DNA from: JAGMDK01 sp023128695
GTDB lineage: Bacteria > Planctomycetota > Phycisphaerae > UBA1845 > Fen-1342
Direction of reading: 5' to 3'
Length of the DNA: 10,367 nt
NCBI GenBank assembly: GCA_030628805.1
Contig: DAOVQG010000166.1
Coordinates: 1-10,367 of the forward strand
Shown: one piece after another, positions 1-6,440 of the stretch
Layout: every line of letters begins with the position of its first letter
Numbering within the stretch: position 1 is the stretch's first letter
The notes under the pieces: model-generated
The model's database searches: none
The model's input: the letters and a program-made list of their open reading frames with translations, nothing else
Told to the model about the DNA's origin: nothing
Made by a program: the position numbers and the translations under genes

Positions 1-2
1 AC

Positions 3-470
3 GTGCCGGCGCCGAACACGGACTTCGTGGCGCTCGCGGCAGGCGGGCAACACAGTCTCGGGCTGAAGGCCGACGGCTCGATCGTGGCCTGGGGGTACAA
101 CGACGATGGCCAATGCAACGTGCCGGCGCCGAACACGGACTTCGTGGCCATCGCGGCGAGCTCTCGGCACAGTCTCGGTCTGAAGGCCGACGGATCGATC
201 GTGGCGTGGGGGTCCAACGGCCACGGCCAATGCAACGTGCCGGCGCCAAACACGCACTTCGTGGCCGTCGCGGGGGGCTGGGCCCACAGTCTCGGCCTGA
301 AGGCCGACGGATCGATCGTGGCGTGGGGATGGAACTACTTCGGCCAATGCGACGTGCCGGCGCCGAACACGGACTTCGTGGCGCTCGCGGCGGGCGTGTA
401 CCACAATCTCGGCCTGAAGGCTGCGGCGTCGCCCGTTTGCCGCGGCGACTGCAACTGCGATAGTGTGGTC
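3..470 (+). repeat. 117-bp in-frame tandem repeat (RCC1 units)
   Basis: Units begin at 3, 120, 237 and 354, an exact 117-bp period (39 codons), each opening with GTGCCGGCGCCGAACACG or a one-base variant. The last unit decays after about 420 into the dockerin-like tail. Bases 1-40 are identical to 352-391. Differences between units cluster in two short windows (just before 'HSLGLK', and between 'AWG' and 'GQC'), while the rest is nearly unchanged at DNA level, which suggests recent duplication or gene conversion. Confidence 0.9.
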
Positions 471-653
471 AGTTGGCGCGACATCGAGTTCTTCCGCGCC
501 GCGCTTGACGACAACGTGACGGCCTGGGAGGCCATGTTCTTACCCGGCGAGCCAACCTGCCCGTTCGAGAACAACGACGTCAACGACGACGGCACCGTCA
601 ACTGGCGCGACATCGATCCATTCGTTGCTTTGATGAATACTACCTGTCCGTAA
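3..653 (+). CDS. RCC1-repeat protein with C-terminal dockerin-like domain (5' partial)
   Basis: The reading frame is open from the first bases, so the N-terminus lies outside the window; the GTG at 3 is a repeat-internal Val codon, not a credible start. Residues 1-140 hold three full 39-residue units and part of a fourth, each with the RCC1/BNR-like signature 'HSLGLKADGSIVAWG..xxGQC', a pattern that builds beta-propellers. Residues about 146-216 form a paired dockerin-like tail: GDCNCDSVVSWRDI (148-161) and DVNDDGTVNWRDI (192-204), two Ca-binding EF-hand-style loops with extra cysteines (146, 150, 152, 186, 215). Such tails are common on exported proteins of Planctomycetota and relatives. The protein is probably secreted or surface-associated; ligand unknown. 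It converges on the lipoprotein gene at 925-2202. The family call is strong; the cellular role is not shown. Confidence 0.85.
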   Translation: MPAPNTDFVALAAGGQHSLGLKADGSIVAWGYNDDGQCNVPAPNTDFVAIAASSRHSLGLKADGSIVAWGSNGHGQCNVPAPNTHFVAVAGGWAHSLGLKADGSIVAWGWNYFGQCDVPAPNTDFVALAAGVYHNLGLKAAASPVCRGDCNCDSVVSWRDIEFFRAALDDNVTAWEAMFLPGEPTCPFENNDVNDDGTVNWRDIDPFVALMNTTCP

Positions 654-693
654 AGGCCGACAAATGTAGCGGCCGGTAGAGCCACCCTCCCCG

Positions 694-759
694 ACTTCGT
701 GGTCTTCGTACCCTTCGTGGTGGAACATTGAACCACGAAGGGCACGAAGACCACGAAGT
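694..759. repeat. 28-bp inverted repeat made of three 9-nt units per arm
   Basis: Left arm 694-721 and right arm 732-759 are reverse complements with one mismatch (A at 710 against C at 743), around a 10-base loop (722-731). Each arm is internally periodic: the left has CTTCGTGGT, CTTCGTACC, CTTCGTGGT at 695, 704 and 713; the right has ACCACGAAG, GGCACGAAG, ACCACGAAG at 732, 741 and 750. From memory this CTTCGTNNN motif recurs between genes in many environmental bacterial genomes. Its position between convergent genes fits a transcription barrier, but no T-run follows the stem. Confidence 0.85.
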
Positions 760-766
760 CATGTAG

Positions 767-790
767 GGTGCGTCCCGTGACGCACCTTTT
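767..790 (+). terminator. Possible intrinsic terminator: GGTGCGTC hairpin plus T-run
   Basis: GGTGCGTC (767-774), loop CCGT (775-778) and GACGCACC (779-786) make a perfect 8-bp G+C-rich stem, directly followed by TTTT (787-790). It lies 113 bases after the stop of the RCC1-repeat gene, so it could end that transcript. Because the same stem recurs at 801-819 without a T-run, it may simply be one copy of a repeat whose T-run is chance. Confidence 0.4.
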
Positions 791-800
791 CCATATGGTT

Positions 801-819
801 GGTGCGTCAGGGACGCACC
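801..819. repeat. Second copy of the GGTGCGTC hairpin
   Basis: GGTGCGTC (801-808), loop AGG (809-811) and GACGCACC (812-819) repeat the same 8-bp stem as 767-786 with a different loop. The two hairpins are 14 bases apart around CATATG. Both stems being identical while the loops differ suggests a repeat element maintained by its secondary structure. Confidence 0.75.
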
Positions 820-924
820 TTACCGCGCTCGGCCGGTACGGGGCCCGGCCGCTACATCGGACTCGGCCGGGACGGAGCCTGGCCGCTACATTTCCCAACC
901 GGCACGGACTTTTGCGGCGGACTG

Positions 925-2202
925 TTATGGCAGAATGATATAGCCCAGCGTGGTATCCTCGCCTTCGCCGATCTTGAACCCTACCAGCGTCGCGTTGGCG
1001 TCCACGTCGCTGGCGTTGAGATAGCCGCTGCCGTCGGCGAAAGCCAGGAAGACGCTGCCGCTGCTTACTTGCAGGTACTCCGTGGTCACGTCGAGGCCTT
1101 CGTCGCCGGAGATGAAGATGTAATCCCCATCGGCGGCCAGGGCCACGTCTCGACCGTAGCCCTCCCAGGGCGGGACGTTTTCATCCGGGTCCTCACCGGC
1201 GTTGCCGCCTTCCACGGCGTCGAACGCGGGGGCCTCGCCGATGGCGGAACGATAAACGTTCGTGGCCGTCGGGGTCGGCGTGTGGGTGTCGTTGGCATTG
1301 CGGTTCAGGAAATAGGCGAAGGTGCCGCCCACGAAAGCCAGGGCCATATCCCGGTGGCCGGGGTTTTTCGACAGTGAACCGGGGGTCTCGGTGTCATCGG
1401 CGAGGTCCAGGCGCTTGACGTTCTCAAGCGGATGGCTCGCCGCCACGTAAATGATCGAGCCGTGGTCATAGCGGAACGGGCCGCGGATGCCCATCTTCTC
1501 CGAGAGGTCGATCTCGCGCGGAGCGGCGCTGGTATTGTTGAGGTCGTAGACGAAGAAACTGTTGTCCGCGAAGGTGATGACCTTCATGTCCGTGGCGTCG
1601 AGCGCGATCTGCCGGCCCGAGATTGGCAGATCATCGGGCAGATTGTTGAGCGGGGTGATCAGGGGCGTCGCGCCGCTGACGTCGATGACCTTCAGGGCGT
1701 TGCCGACGCGGTCCGGATTGTTGCGCGTGACCGCCAGATTGCCATCCACCACGACCGGGCTTTTGATGTCCTCGTTGTCCCGGTCGGGGAGCGTGTCCAG
1801 GTAGATATCGTCCGTTGAGACGGCGGTCGCCGTGTCGGTGGCCGTGTCATAGACTGTGAGCTGGAAAGTGCTTTCGAACAGCAGGACTTTCTTGCCCGCG
1901 ACCCCGAAGCCGGAGCTGTGATAGTCGCCTACGATCGCCGTCTCCGTGGTTGGGTTTTGCGAGGGGATGACGTAGGAGACGCCGGTGAGCGCGCCGGTGC
2001 CGAAGACGATCAGGTCGTTGCCGACCTCGAGGCTGGTCTCATAGCGGACGGGGATACTGGTTTTGGTCACCGGGAGCGTACTCGTGCCGATGCCGTCCGT
2101 GATGCCGGAAAGGTCGTCGAGACCAGTCGGACAACCACCCAAGGGCATCAGGAACAAACACAGGGTCGAAAAAAGGAGCAAACCGGACAAGAGCGTTTTC
2201 AT
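925..2202 (-). CDS. Secreted lipoprotein, probable beta-propeller
   Basis: The protein has 425 residues from the ATG at 2202. That start is chosen over the longer frame opening at 2301 because GGGGGAGGAG sits about 8 bases upstream and translation begins directly with a lipoprotein signal: a short Lys n-region, a hydrophobic stretch (residues 4-20) and the lipobox LGGC, with Cys24 as lipidation site. The mature part repeats strand-turn patterns such as 'GKKVLLFES..LTVYDTATDT', 'DGNLAVTRN', 'DMKVITFADNSFFVYDL' and 'GDYIFISGDEGLDV', resembling WD40/Kelch-like propellers in which state and event values are reported. It should be anchored in the envelope. No catalytic motif is visible, and I do not recognise a named family. 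It converges on the RCC1-repeat gene, also a predicted propeller, but no functional link is shown. Confidence 0.8.
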   Translation of the reverse strand: MKTLLSGLLLFSTLCLFLMPLGGCPTGLDDLSGITDGIGTSTLPVTKTSIPVRYETSLEVGNDLIVFGTGALTGVSYVIPSQNPTTETAIVGDYHSSGFGVAGKKVLLFESTFQLTVYDTATDTATAVSTDDIYLDTLPDRDNEDIKSPVVVDGNLAVTRNNPDRVGNALKVIDVSGATPLITPLNNLPDDLPISGRQIALDATDMKVITFADNSFFVYDLNNTSAAPREIDLSEKMGIRGPFRYDHGSIIYVAASHPLENVKRLDLADDTETPGSLSKNPGHRDMALAFVGGTFAYFLNRNANDTHTPTPTATNVYRSAIGEAPAFDAVEGGNAGEDPDENVPPWEGYGRDVALAADGDYIFISGDEGLDVTTEYLQVSSGSVFLAFADGSGYLNASDVDANATLVGFKIGEGEDTTLGYIILP

Positions 2203-2622
2203 GGTGCGATCTCCTCCCCCACTGGGGGTGTAAAATGCGAAGCGGCGATTAACGCCAATCGTCGCCCTCACGGCACATGATTTTCGATGAATCACCTTCA
2301 ATCGAACTCACGACTGATGGAACTGAGACATGCGCGGATTTTATCGGCCAAGGTGGGCAGTCGGCAAGCCCCCGCAATTGCCTGGCCCTCCGCTCGCCTC
2401 CGCTCGTGCCTCGCTCCGGCTTCCAGCAGCGGCTGACATTTGGCGTTAACCTATCTCCTTCTTCTGATTTTGTAACACTTGTGCAGAAAAAGATCGGGAT
2501 TTGGAAATCGACGACGATGGAAAGGATGGTTCCGAGGATCGCGTTCGGGTAGGCGCTGATCGATAAGGATGTCGGAGACAGGTTAAGAAATAGAAGTCAT
2601 TTTCAGGCAAGGAGAAACAGAA
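2203..2622. other. Non-coding stretch between divergent genes
   Basis: This 420-bp stretch separates the minus-strand lipoprotein gene from the plus-strand mini-gene, so it should hold promoters for both. For the lipoprotein, a weak minus-strand candidate is TTGGCG (2253-2258) and TTTACA (2229-2234) with an 18-bp spacer. A perfect tandem 10-mer CCTCCGCTCG occupies 2387-2396 and 2397-2406. From about 2460 onward the DNA becomes clearly richer in A+T. A short acidic open frame ending at 2566 (…DDDGKDGSEDRVRV…) lacks a convincing start. I see no RNA gene or reliable terminator. Confidence 0.5.
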
Positions 2623-2730
2623 ATGGGTGATAAGGGAAAAAGAGATAAAGGCAAAAAAGAACAACAGAAAAAGGCCCAGCTTACTCCAAAGGAAAAACGC
2701 AAAGTGAAAAAAGAAAAGAAGAATAAATAA
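2623..2730 (+). CDS. 35-aa lysine-rich small protein
   Basis: ATG at 2623 is preceded by AAGGAGA at about 7-8 bases, a good ribosome-binding site. The product has 35 residues, of which 15 are Lys and 2 Arg: it opens MGDKGKRDKGKKEQQKKAQ and continues LTPKEKRKVKKEKKNK. No membrane segment or cysteine is present; the composition suggests a disordered or helical, very basic cytosolic protein that could bind nucleic acid or ribosomes, which is inference. By my count G+C is about 33% (36 of 108), far below its neighbours, and Lys is encoded by AAA twice as often as AAG, opposite to the habit of adjacent genes, which hints at transfer or special selection. I recall similar tiny 'MGDKGK…' proteins in distant bacteria, without a known role. 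It lies 43 bases before the rubredoxin start. Confidence 0.72.
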   Translation: MGDKGKRDKGKKEQQKKAQLTPKEKRKVKKEKKNK

Positions 2731-2773
2731 ATTCCCAGTGGTGTCCGGTGGGTGGCATGCTCAGAGGTGCGAG

Positions 2774-2935
2774 ATGAGAAGGTATGCGTGCACAGTTTGC
2801 TCGTACGGGTACGATCCGGCCTTGGGCGACCCCGAGAACGGCATTCCTCGCGGCACGGCTTTCGAGGATCTGCCGGAGGACTGGCGCTGCCCGTGGTGCG
2901 GAGCGAAGAAATCGGAGTTTGTGCCGGAGGAGTAG
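2774..2935 (+). CDS. Rubredoxin
   Basis: The product is a 53-residue one-iron electron carrier of the cytoplasm, the usual size for the family. The Fe(Cys)4 site is complete: C6-T-V-C9 and C39-P-W-C42, together with Y11/Y13, the 'DPALGDPENGIPRGTAFEDLP' stretch (read as two adjoining halves) and 'DWRCPWCGA'. The start is placed at ATG 2774 rather than at upstream GTG codons in the same frame, because it gives canonical length and follows an AGAGG at 2763-2767. Rubredoxins pass electrons to partners such as rubrerythrin, superoxide reductase, flavodiiron oxygen reductases or alkane hydroxylase; none of these is present here, so the partner is unknown. It is followed after 53 bases by the ZIP transporter gene and probably shares its transcript. 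Confidence 0.96.
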   Translation: MRRYACTVCSYGYDPALGDPENGIPRGTAFEDLPEDWRCPWCGAKKSEFVPEE

Positions 2936-2988
2936 CGTTGCAACACCACTCCTTTCGCTCCCTCCGATAAACTGGCTGTGGGTGCGCC

Positions 2989-3813
2989 ATGAAAGAACAA
3001 CTGCTCGGCTTTCTTCAGCAGTACCATCCGGTCACGCAGGCACTGATTGCCACACTCTTCACGTGGCTGGTCACCGCGGCCGGCGCGGCGTCGGTCCTGT
3101 TCATCAAGCGGTTCAACCAGAAGGTCATGGACGGAATGCTGGGGATGGCGGCGGGAGTCATGATCGCCGCCAGCTTCTGGTCACTGCTGGCGCCGGCCAT
3201 CGAGATGTCGGGCGGCGACTGGAAACCCGCCACGATTGGCTTCCTGGGCGGAGGTTTGTTCCTCTATCTGATTGACAAAATCCTGCCGCATCTTCATCTC
3301 GGGCTCGACACGACCGAGTCCGAGGGTATCAAGACCGCGTGGCAGCGGAGCACCTTGCTCGTATTGGCCATCACGCTACACAACTTCCCGGAAGGTCTCG
3401 CCGTCGGCGTGGCGTTCGGCGCGGTTGCCCACGCGACTGATCCCGCCATGGCGCGTGATATGTTGGCGGGCGGCATTGCGCTGGCGATCGGCATCGGCCT
3501 GCAAAACTTCCCGGAAGGACTCGCCGTGGCCATGCCGCTGCGGCGGGAGGGCATGGGGCGTTTCAGAGCATTCATGTACGGCCAGGCGTCGGGGATCGTG
3601 GAGCCGATCGCGGGCGTGCTGGGGGCGTGGCTCGTGTTTTCGATGGAGGCGATTCTGCCTTACGGCCTGGCGTTTGCCGCCGGGGCGATGATCTTCGTCG
3701 TGGTAGAGGAACTCATCCCCGAGTCCCAGCGGGACGGCTACAGCGATTTCGCGACGGGTGGGGCCATGCTGGGATTCGCGATCATGATGATGCTCGACGT
3801 GGGGCTGGGTTGA
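2989..3813 (+). CDS. ZIP-family divalent metal transporter (ZupT/GufA-like)
   Basis: The product has 274 residues with about eight hydrophobic segments, as expected for an inner-membrane ZIP transporter that imports Zn or other divalent cations. Two diagnostic metal-site motifs are intact: HNFPEG (131-136) and QNFPEG (172-177), in which the His, Asn and Glu residues line the binuclear pathway. VEP (204-206) and VVVEELIPE (237-245) add the usual conserved glutamates. The loop before them is short and carries PHLHLG (100-105), a possible metal-binding His pair, in place of a long His-rich loop. Length and motif spacing fit the ZupT/GufA branch. The ribosome-binding site is weak, so expression may rely on coupling to the upstream rubredoxin gene. 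Metal specificity cannot be told from sequence. Confidence 0.93.
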   Translation: MKEQLLGFLQQYHPVTQALIATLFTWLVTAAGAASVLFIKRFNQKVMDGMLGMAAGVMIAASFWSLLAPAIEMSGGDWKPATIGFLGGGLFLYLIDKILPHLHLGLDTTESEGIKTAWQRSTLLVLAITLHNFPEGLAVGVAFGAVAHATDPAMARDMLAGGIALAIGIGLQNFPEGLAVAMPLRREGMGRFRAFMYGQASGIVEPIAGVLGAWLVFSMEAILPYGLAFAAGAMIFVVVEELIPESQRDGYSDFATGGAMLGFAIMMMLDVGLG

Positions 3814-3828
3814 AATGGAGGTAAGCAT

Positions 3829-3985
3829 TCAGCGGTCAGCAATCAGCGATCAGCCGAAAACCGAGCGTTTAGCGACCGAATGTCACAAATAACGTGTTAT
3901 TGAGAGCAGGGCGAGAACATGACCGAGGTTAGGCATCTGCTCACCGAACAGCGCCAATGGCTGACCGCTGAAAGCTGATAGCTGA
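3829..3985. repeat. Inverted heptad arrays TCAGCNN x4 / GCTGANN x4
   Basis: On the left, TCAGC occurs at 3829, 3836, 3843 and 3850, exactly 7 bases apart. On the right its complement GCTGA occurs at 3960, 3967, 3974 and 3981, again 7 bases apart. The strongest pairing is a perfect 13-bp inverted repeat, 3828-3840 with 3960-3972. About 105 bases separate the arrays. I recall similar TCAGCNN runs in other environmental genomes. It could be a dispersed palindromic element, or part of the cydA leader; it ends 45 bases before the cydA start. Confidence 0.85.
3888..3901. promoter_or_regulatory. Small A+T-rich palindrome upstream of cydA (possible operator)
   Basis: AATAAC-GT-GTTATT is a 6-bp perfect dyad with a 2-bp centre, within the loop of the heptad element and about 130 bases before cydA. 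cydAB operons are often controlled by oxygen- or redox-sensing regulators, so an operator is plausible, but the site does not match FNR, ArcA or Rex consensus sequences that I know. It may equally belong to the repeat element. Confidence 0.2.
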
Positions 3986-4030
3986 AAGCTTGTTGCAAAC
4001 GGCTGAACTCTTACAAATGGAGATTGAATC

Positions 4031-5374
4031 GTGGATCTAGATCCGCTATTCCTATCTCGTTTGCAGTTCGCCTTGACCATTGGGTTTCACTTCCTGTTCC
4101 CCCCGCTGTCGATCGGGCTGGCCTGGCTGCTGGTGTGGATCGAATGGCACGGCTGGAGACGTGGCGACGAAGACTACGTCCGCGCCGGCAAGTTCTTCGG
4201 CAAGATCCTGGGGTTGACCTTCGCGGTCGGCGTGGCCACCGGGATCGTCATGGAGTTTCAGTTCGGCACGAACTGGGCGGAATACTCCAAGTACGTCGGC
4301 GACATCTTCGGCGCCCCGCTGGCGGCCGAGGCCATCTTTGCCTTCTTCCTCGAATCGACCTTCCTCGGACTTTATCTGTTCGGGCGAAACAGAGTATCCA
4401 AGGGCATGCACTGGTTCTCGATCCTAATGGTGGCGGTTGGATCGACGCTCTCCGCCTTCTGGATCATCGTCGCCAACTCGTGGCAGCAGACGCCGGCCGG
4501 CTACGAGATCCGCAACGGGCGCGCCGAACTGACCGATTTCTGGGCAGCCACGTTCAACCCATCCACCGCCGACCGCTTCTTGCACACCTTCGTCGGCTGC
4601 CTGATCGCCGGTGCGTTTCTCATGGCCGGTATCTCGGCTTATCTCGTCCTGAAGAACAGAGGCACGCAGGTCGGCCGCAAGACGCTGAAGATATCGCTGA
4701 TCTTCGGCTTGGTCGTTTCCGTGCTGGCGCTTTTCCCCACGGGTGACCACCATGCCAAGCAGGTGGCCCGCACGCAGCCCGAGAAATTCGCGGCGATGGA
4801 AGGGCTCATTCACGGGCAGATCCGCGCCCCGCTGGCAGTCTTTGGGATCCCCTCGGAAGGGCCGCCCGAGCTGAAGTTCAAGATCGGCATTCCCGGCCTG
4901 CTGAGCTTGATGGCTTTCGGTGACGCCGACGCGCATGTTCCGGGCATCGAGGACCTGCGCGAAGCAGGCCGGCCGACGCCACCCTTTGTCATCACGTTCA
5001 TCTGCTTCCACACGATGGTGGGGCTCGGGACGCTGTTCATCGCACTAACTGCACTCGGCGTGTTCCTGCTTTATCGAAGGAAGCTCTTCGAGACACGCTG
5101 GTATCTGAAACTGCTTTTGTGGGCGATCCCGCTACCGCTGATCGCTTGTGAGCTCGGCTGGATCGTGGCCGAGGTCGGCCGGCAACCATGGGTCGTCTAC
5201 CGGATCCTGAAGACCAAAGACGCGTATTCCGCAAACGTGACCGGCGGCGAGGTTCTCTTCTCCATAATCATGTTCGGACTGATCTACCTGCTGTTGGGCG
5301 TGCTGTACGTCTTCATCATGGCCAGGAGCATTAAGCGTGGCCCCACCGCGCTCCCGGTAAAGGAGGTGCGGTAA
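4031..5374 (+). CDS. cydA: Cytochrome bd quinol oxidase subunit I
   Basis: The product has 447 residues and is the heme-bearing subunit of the membrane-bound bd oxidase, which oxidises quinol and reduces O2 to water with high affinity. Key residues align with E. coli CydA: His20 (heme b595), His185 and Met329 (heme b558), Glu100 and Glu108 (proton path and heme d region), and GRQPW at 383-387. The quinol loop keeps Lys252 and Glu257 in 'EKFAAMEG' but is short compared with the E. coli protein, so this is the short-Q-loop type. GTG 4031 is the start: GGAG lies 8-9 bases upstream, and the N-terminus MDLDPLFLSRLQFAL matches the family from its first residues. It overlaps cydB by one base. The spacer upstream holds an inverted repeat but no clear promoter. 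Confidence 0.97.
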   Translation: MDLDPLFLSRLQFALTIGFHFLFPPLSIGLAWLLVWIEWHGWRRGDEDYVRAGKFFGKILGLTFAVGVATGIVMEFQFGTNWAEYSKYVGDIFGAPLAAEAIFAFFLESTFLGLYLFGRNRVSKGMHWFSILMVAVGSTLSAFWIIVANSWQQTPAGYEIRNGRAELTDFWAATFNPSTADRFLHTFVGCLIAGAFLMAGISAYLVLKNRGTQVGRKTLKISLIFGLVVSVLALFPTGDHHAKQVARTQPEKFAAMEGLIHGQIRAPLAVFGIPSEGPPELKFKIGIPGLLSLMAFGDADAHVPGIEDLREAGRPTPPFVITFICFHTMVGLGTLFIALTALGVFLLYRRKLFETRWYLKLLLWAIPLPLIACELGWIVAEVGRQPWVVYRILKTKDAYSANVTGGEVLFSIIMFGLIYLLLGVLYVFIMARSIKRGPTALPVKEVR

Positions 5375-6390
5375 TGGACCTGAACATGGTCTGGTTTCTG
5401 CTGATTTGGGTGCTACTCGCCGGCTATGCCATTCTTGACGGCTTCGACCTCGGCGTGGGAGTGCTTCATTTGTTCGCCCGCGACGATCGCCAGCGGCGAA
5501 TCCACCTGAACGCCATCGGGCCAGTCTGGGATGGAAACGAGGTCTGGCTGCTGACCGGCGGCGGGGCCCTGTTCGCCGCGTTCCCGCCCGTGTACGCCAC
5601 CGTCTTCAGCGGCTATTACCTGGCGCTGATGCTGGTGCTCTTCGCCCTGATCTTCCGGGCCGTATCCATGGAGTTCCGCGGGCAGATTGACAATCCTAGC
5701 TGGCGGCGGTTGTGGGACTGGGCCTTCGGACTCGGCAGCCTGATCCCGGCGATCATCTTCGGCGTGGCAATCGGCAACATCCTGCGCGGCTTGCCGATCG
5801 AAGCCGATGGCTCGCTCAACATCCCGTTCCTGGCACTTCTCAATCCGTACGCCGTCCTGATCGGCGTCCTCAGCCTGCTCATGTTCGTCATGCACGGGGC
5901 CGCCTACCTGGCTGTCAAGACCGAGGGCGACTTGCAGCAGCGCGTGGCGCGCTGGACCAGCGGCGTGTGGATGGCTTTCGTGGTCGTGTATCTGGTCGCC
6001 ACGATCGCGACCTTTTTCGTTTCGTCCTTCCTTTTCGAAGGCGTGTTGAGCAACCCGCTCTTCTGGATCTTCTTCCTGCTGTTGCTTGCGTCGATCGTTT
6101 ACATACCCATCGTCAATAGAGCCGGGAAGTTCCTGCGCGCGTTCTTGGGGTCGTCGGCCACGATCGCCGCCATGATCGGCCTGACGGCCGTCAGCCTGTT
6201 CCCGCGAATGGTCCCGTCCAGCCTGGACCTGGCCAGCAGCCTGACGATCTACAACGCCTCTTCCACGCCGCGCACCTTGACGGTTATGCTGGTTATTGCG
6301 CTAATCGGCCTGCCGCTCGTGATCGTCTACACAGTGTGCATCTACAGAGCCTTTGCGGGCAAGGTGGTGATCAGCGAGGACAGCTATTGA
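5374..6390 (+). CDS. cydB: Cytochrome bd quinol oxidase subunit II
   Basis: The product has 338 residues, mostly membrane helices, and pairs with CydA to form the bd oxidase heterodimer. Family signatures are present in order: LDGFDLGVG (21-29), GPVWDGNEVWLLTGGGALFAA (written here as GPVWDGNEVWLL at 49-60 followed by TGGGALFAA) and the C-terminal 'SLTIYNASSTPRTL' segment preceding the last helices. Start and stop codons overlap in TAATG, and a very strong Shine-Dalgarno AAAGGAGGTG at 5359-5368 lies inside the end of cydA, so translation is coupled yet efficient. It is a little shorter than the E. coli protein, as in many non-enteric forms. No CydX-like single-helix peptide or CydC/CydD heme-thiol exporter genes follow. 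Confidence 0.97.
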   Translation: MDLNMVWFLLIWVLLAGYAILDGFDLGVGVLHLFARDDRQRRIHLNAIGPVWDGNEVWLLTGGGALFAAFPPVYATVFSGYYLALMLVLFALIFRAVSMEFRGQIDNPSWRRLWDWAFGLGSLIPAIIFGVAIGNILRGLPIEADGSLNIPFLALLNPYAVLIGVLSLLMFVMHGAAYLAVKTEGDLQQRVARWTSGVWMAFVVVYLVATIATFFVSSFLFEGVLSNPLFWIFFLLLLASIVYIPIVNRAGKFLRAFLGSSATIAAMIGLTAVSLFPRMVPSSLDLASSLTIYNASSTPRTLTVMLVIALIGLPLVIVYTVCIYRAFAGKVVISEDSY

Positions 6391-6440
6391 CCGCAGTGTG
6401 CGCCGCGGACACACCTATTGAGATCGAAAGAGAGAACTAT

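Larger units (their letters stand above)
662..893. repeat. Outer inverted repeat framing the 654-924 spacer
   Basis: AAATGTAGCGGCC at 662-674 has an exact reverse complement, GGCCGCTACATTT, at 881-893. A further copy of GGCCGCTACAT sits at 847-857. The pair encloses the phased inverted repeat and both GGTGCGTC hairpins, so the whole 232-bp block may be one composite intergenic element or a nest of insertions. No open frame with coding character lies within it. Confidence 0.7.

Noticed and set aside
694..759. CRISPR-like array
   Set aside because: The repeats are 9 bases with no spacers and are mirrored, so they are a phased inverted repeat and not CRISPR.
335..898. 187-aa minus-strand frame over the repeat spacer
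   Set aside because: It runs through the dockerin-coding region antisense and through inverted repeats; translated repeats explain its apparent pattern.
799..1377. 192-aa plus-strand frame opposite the lipoprotein gene
   Set aside because: The minus strand has a lipobox, a Shine-Dalgarno site and propeller-like strands; the plus-strand frame begins in hairpin repeats.
2277..2552. 91-aa plus-strand open frame
   Set aside because: It has mixed composition, no ribosome-binding site and no recognisable pattern; it crosses the change to A+T-rich DNA and overlaps a tandem 10-mer, so it looks like chance.
2468..2566. Acidic open frame ending in EDRVRVGADR
   Set aside because: There is no ATG or GTG in frame after the preceding stop (2465-2467), and the only TTG (2501) has no good ribosome-binding site. 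It is kept as an observation only.
3919..3978. Possible 19-aa ORF (MTEVRHLLTEQRQWL…) upstream of cydA
   Set aside because: It ends within the GCTGANN array, lacks a ribosome-binding site, and its C-terminus is encoded by repeat sequence.
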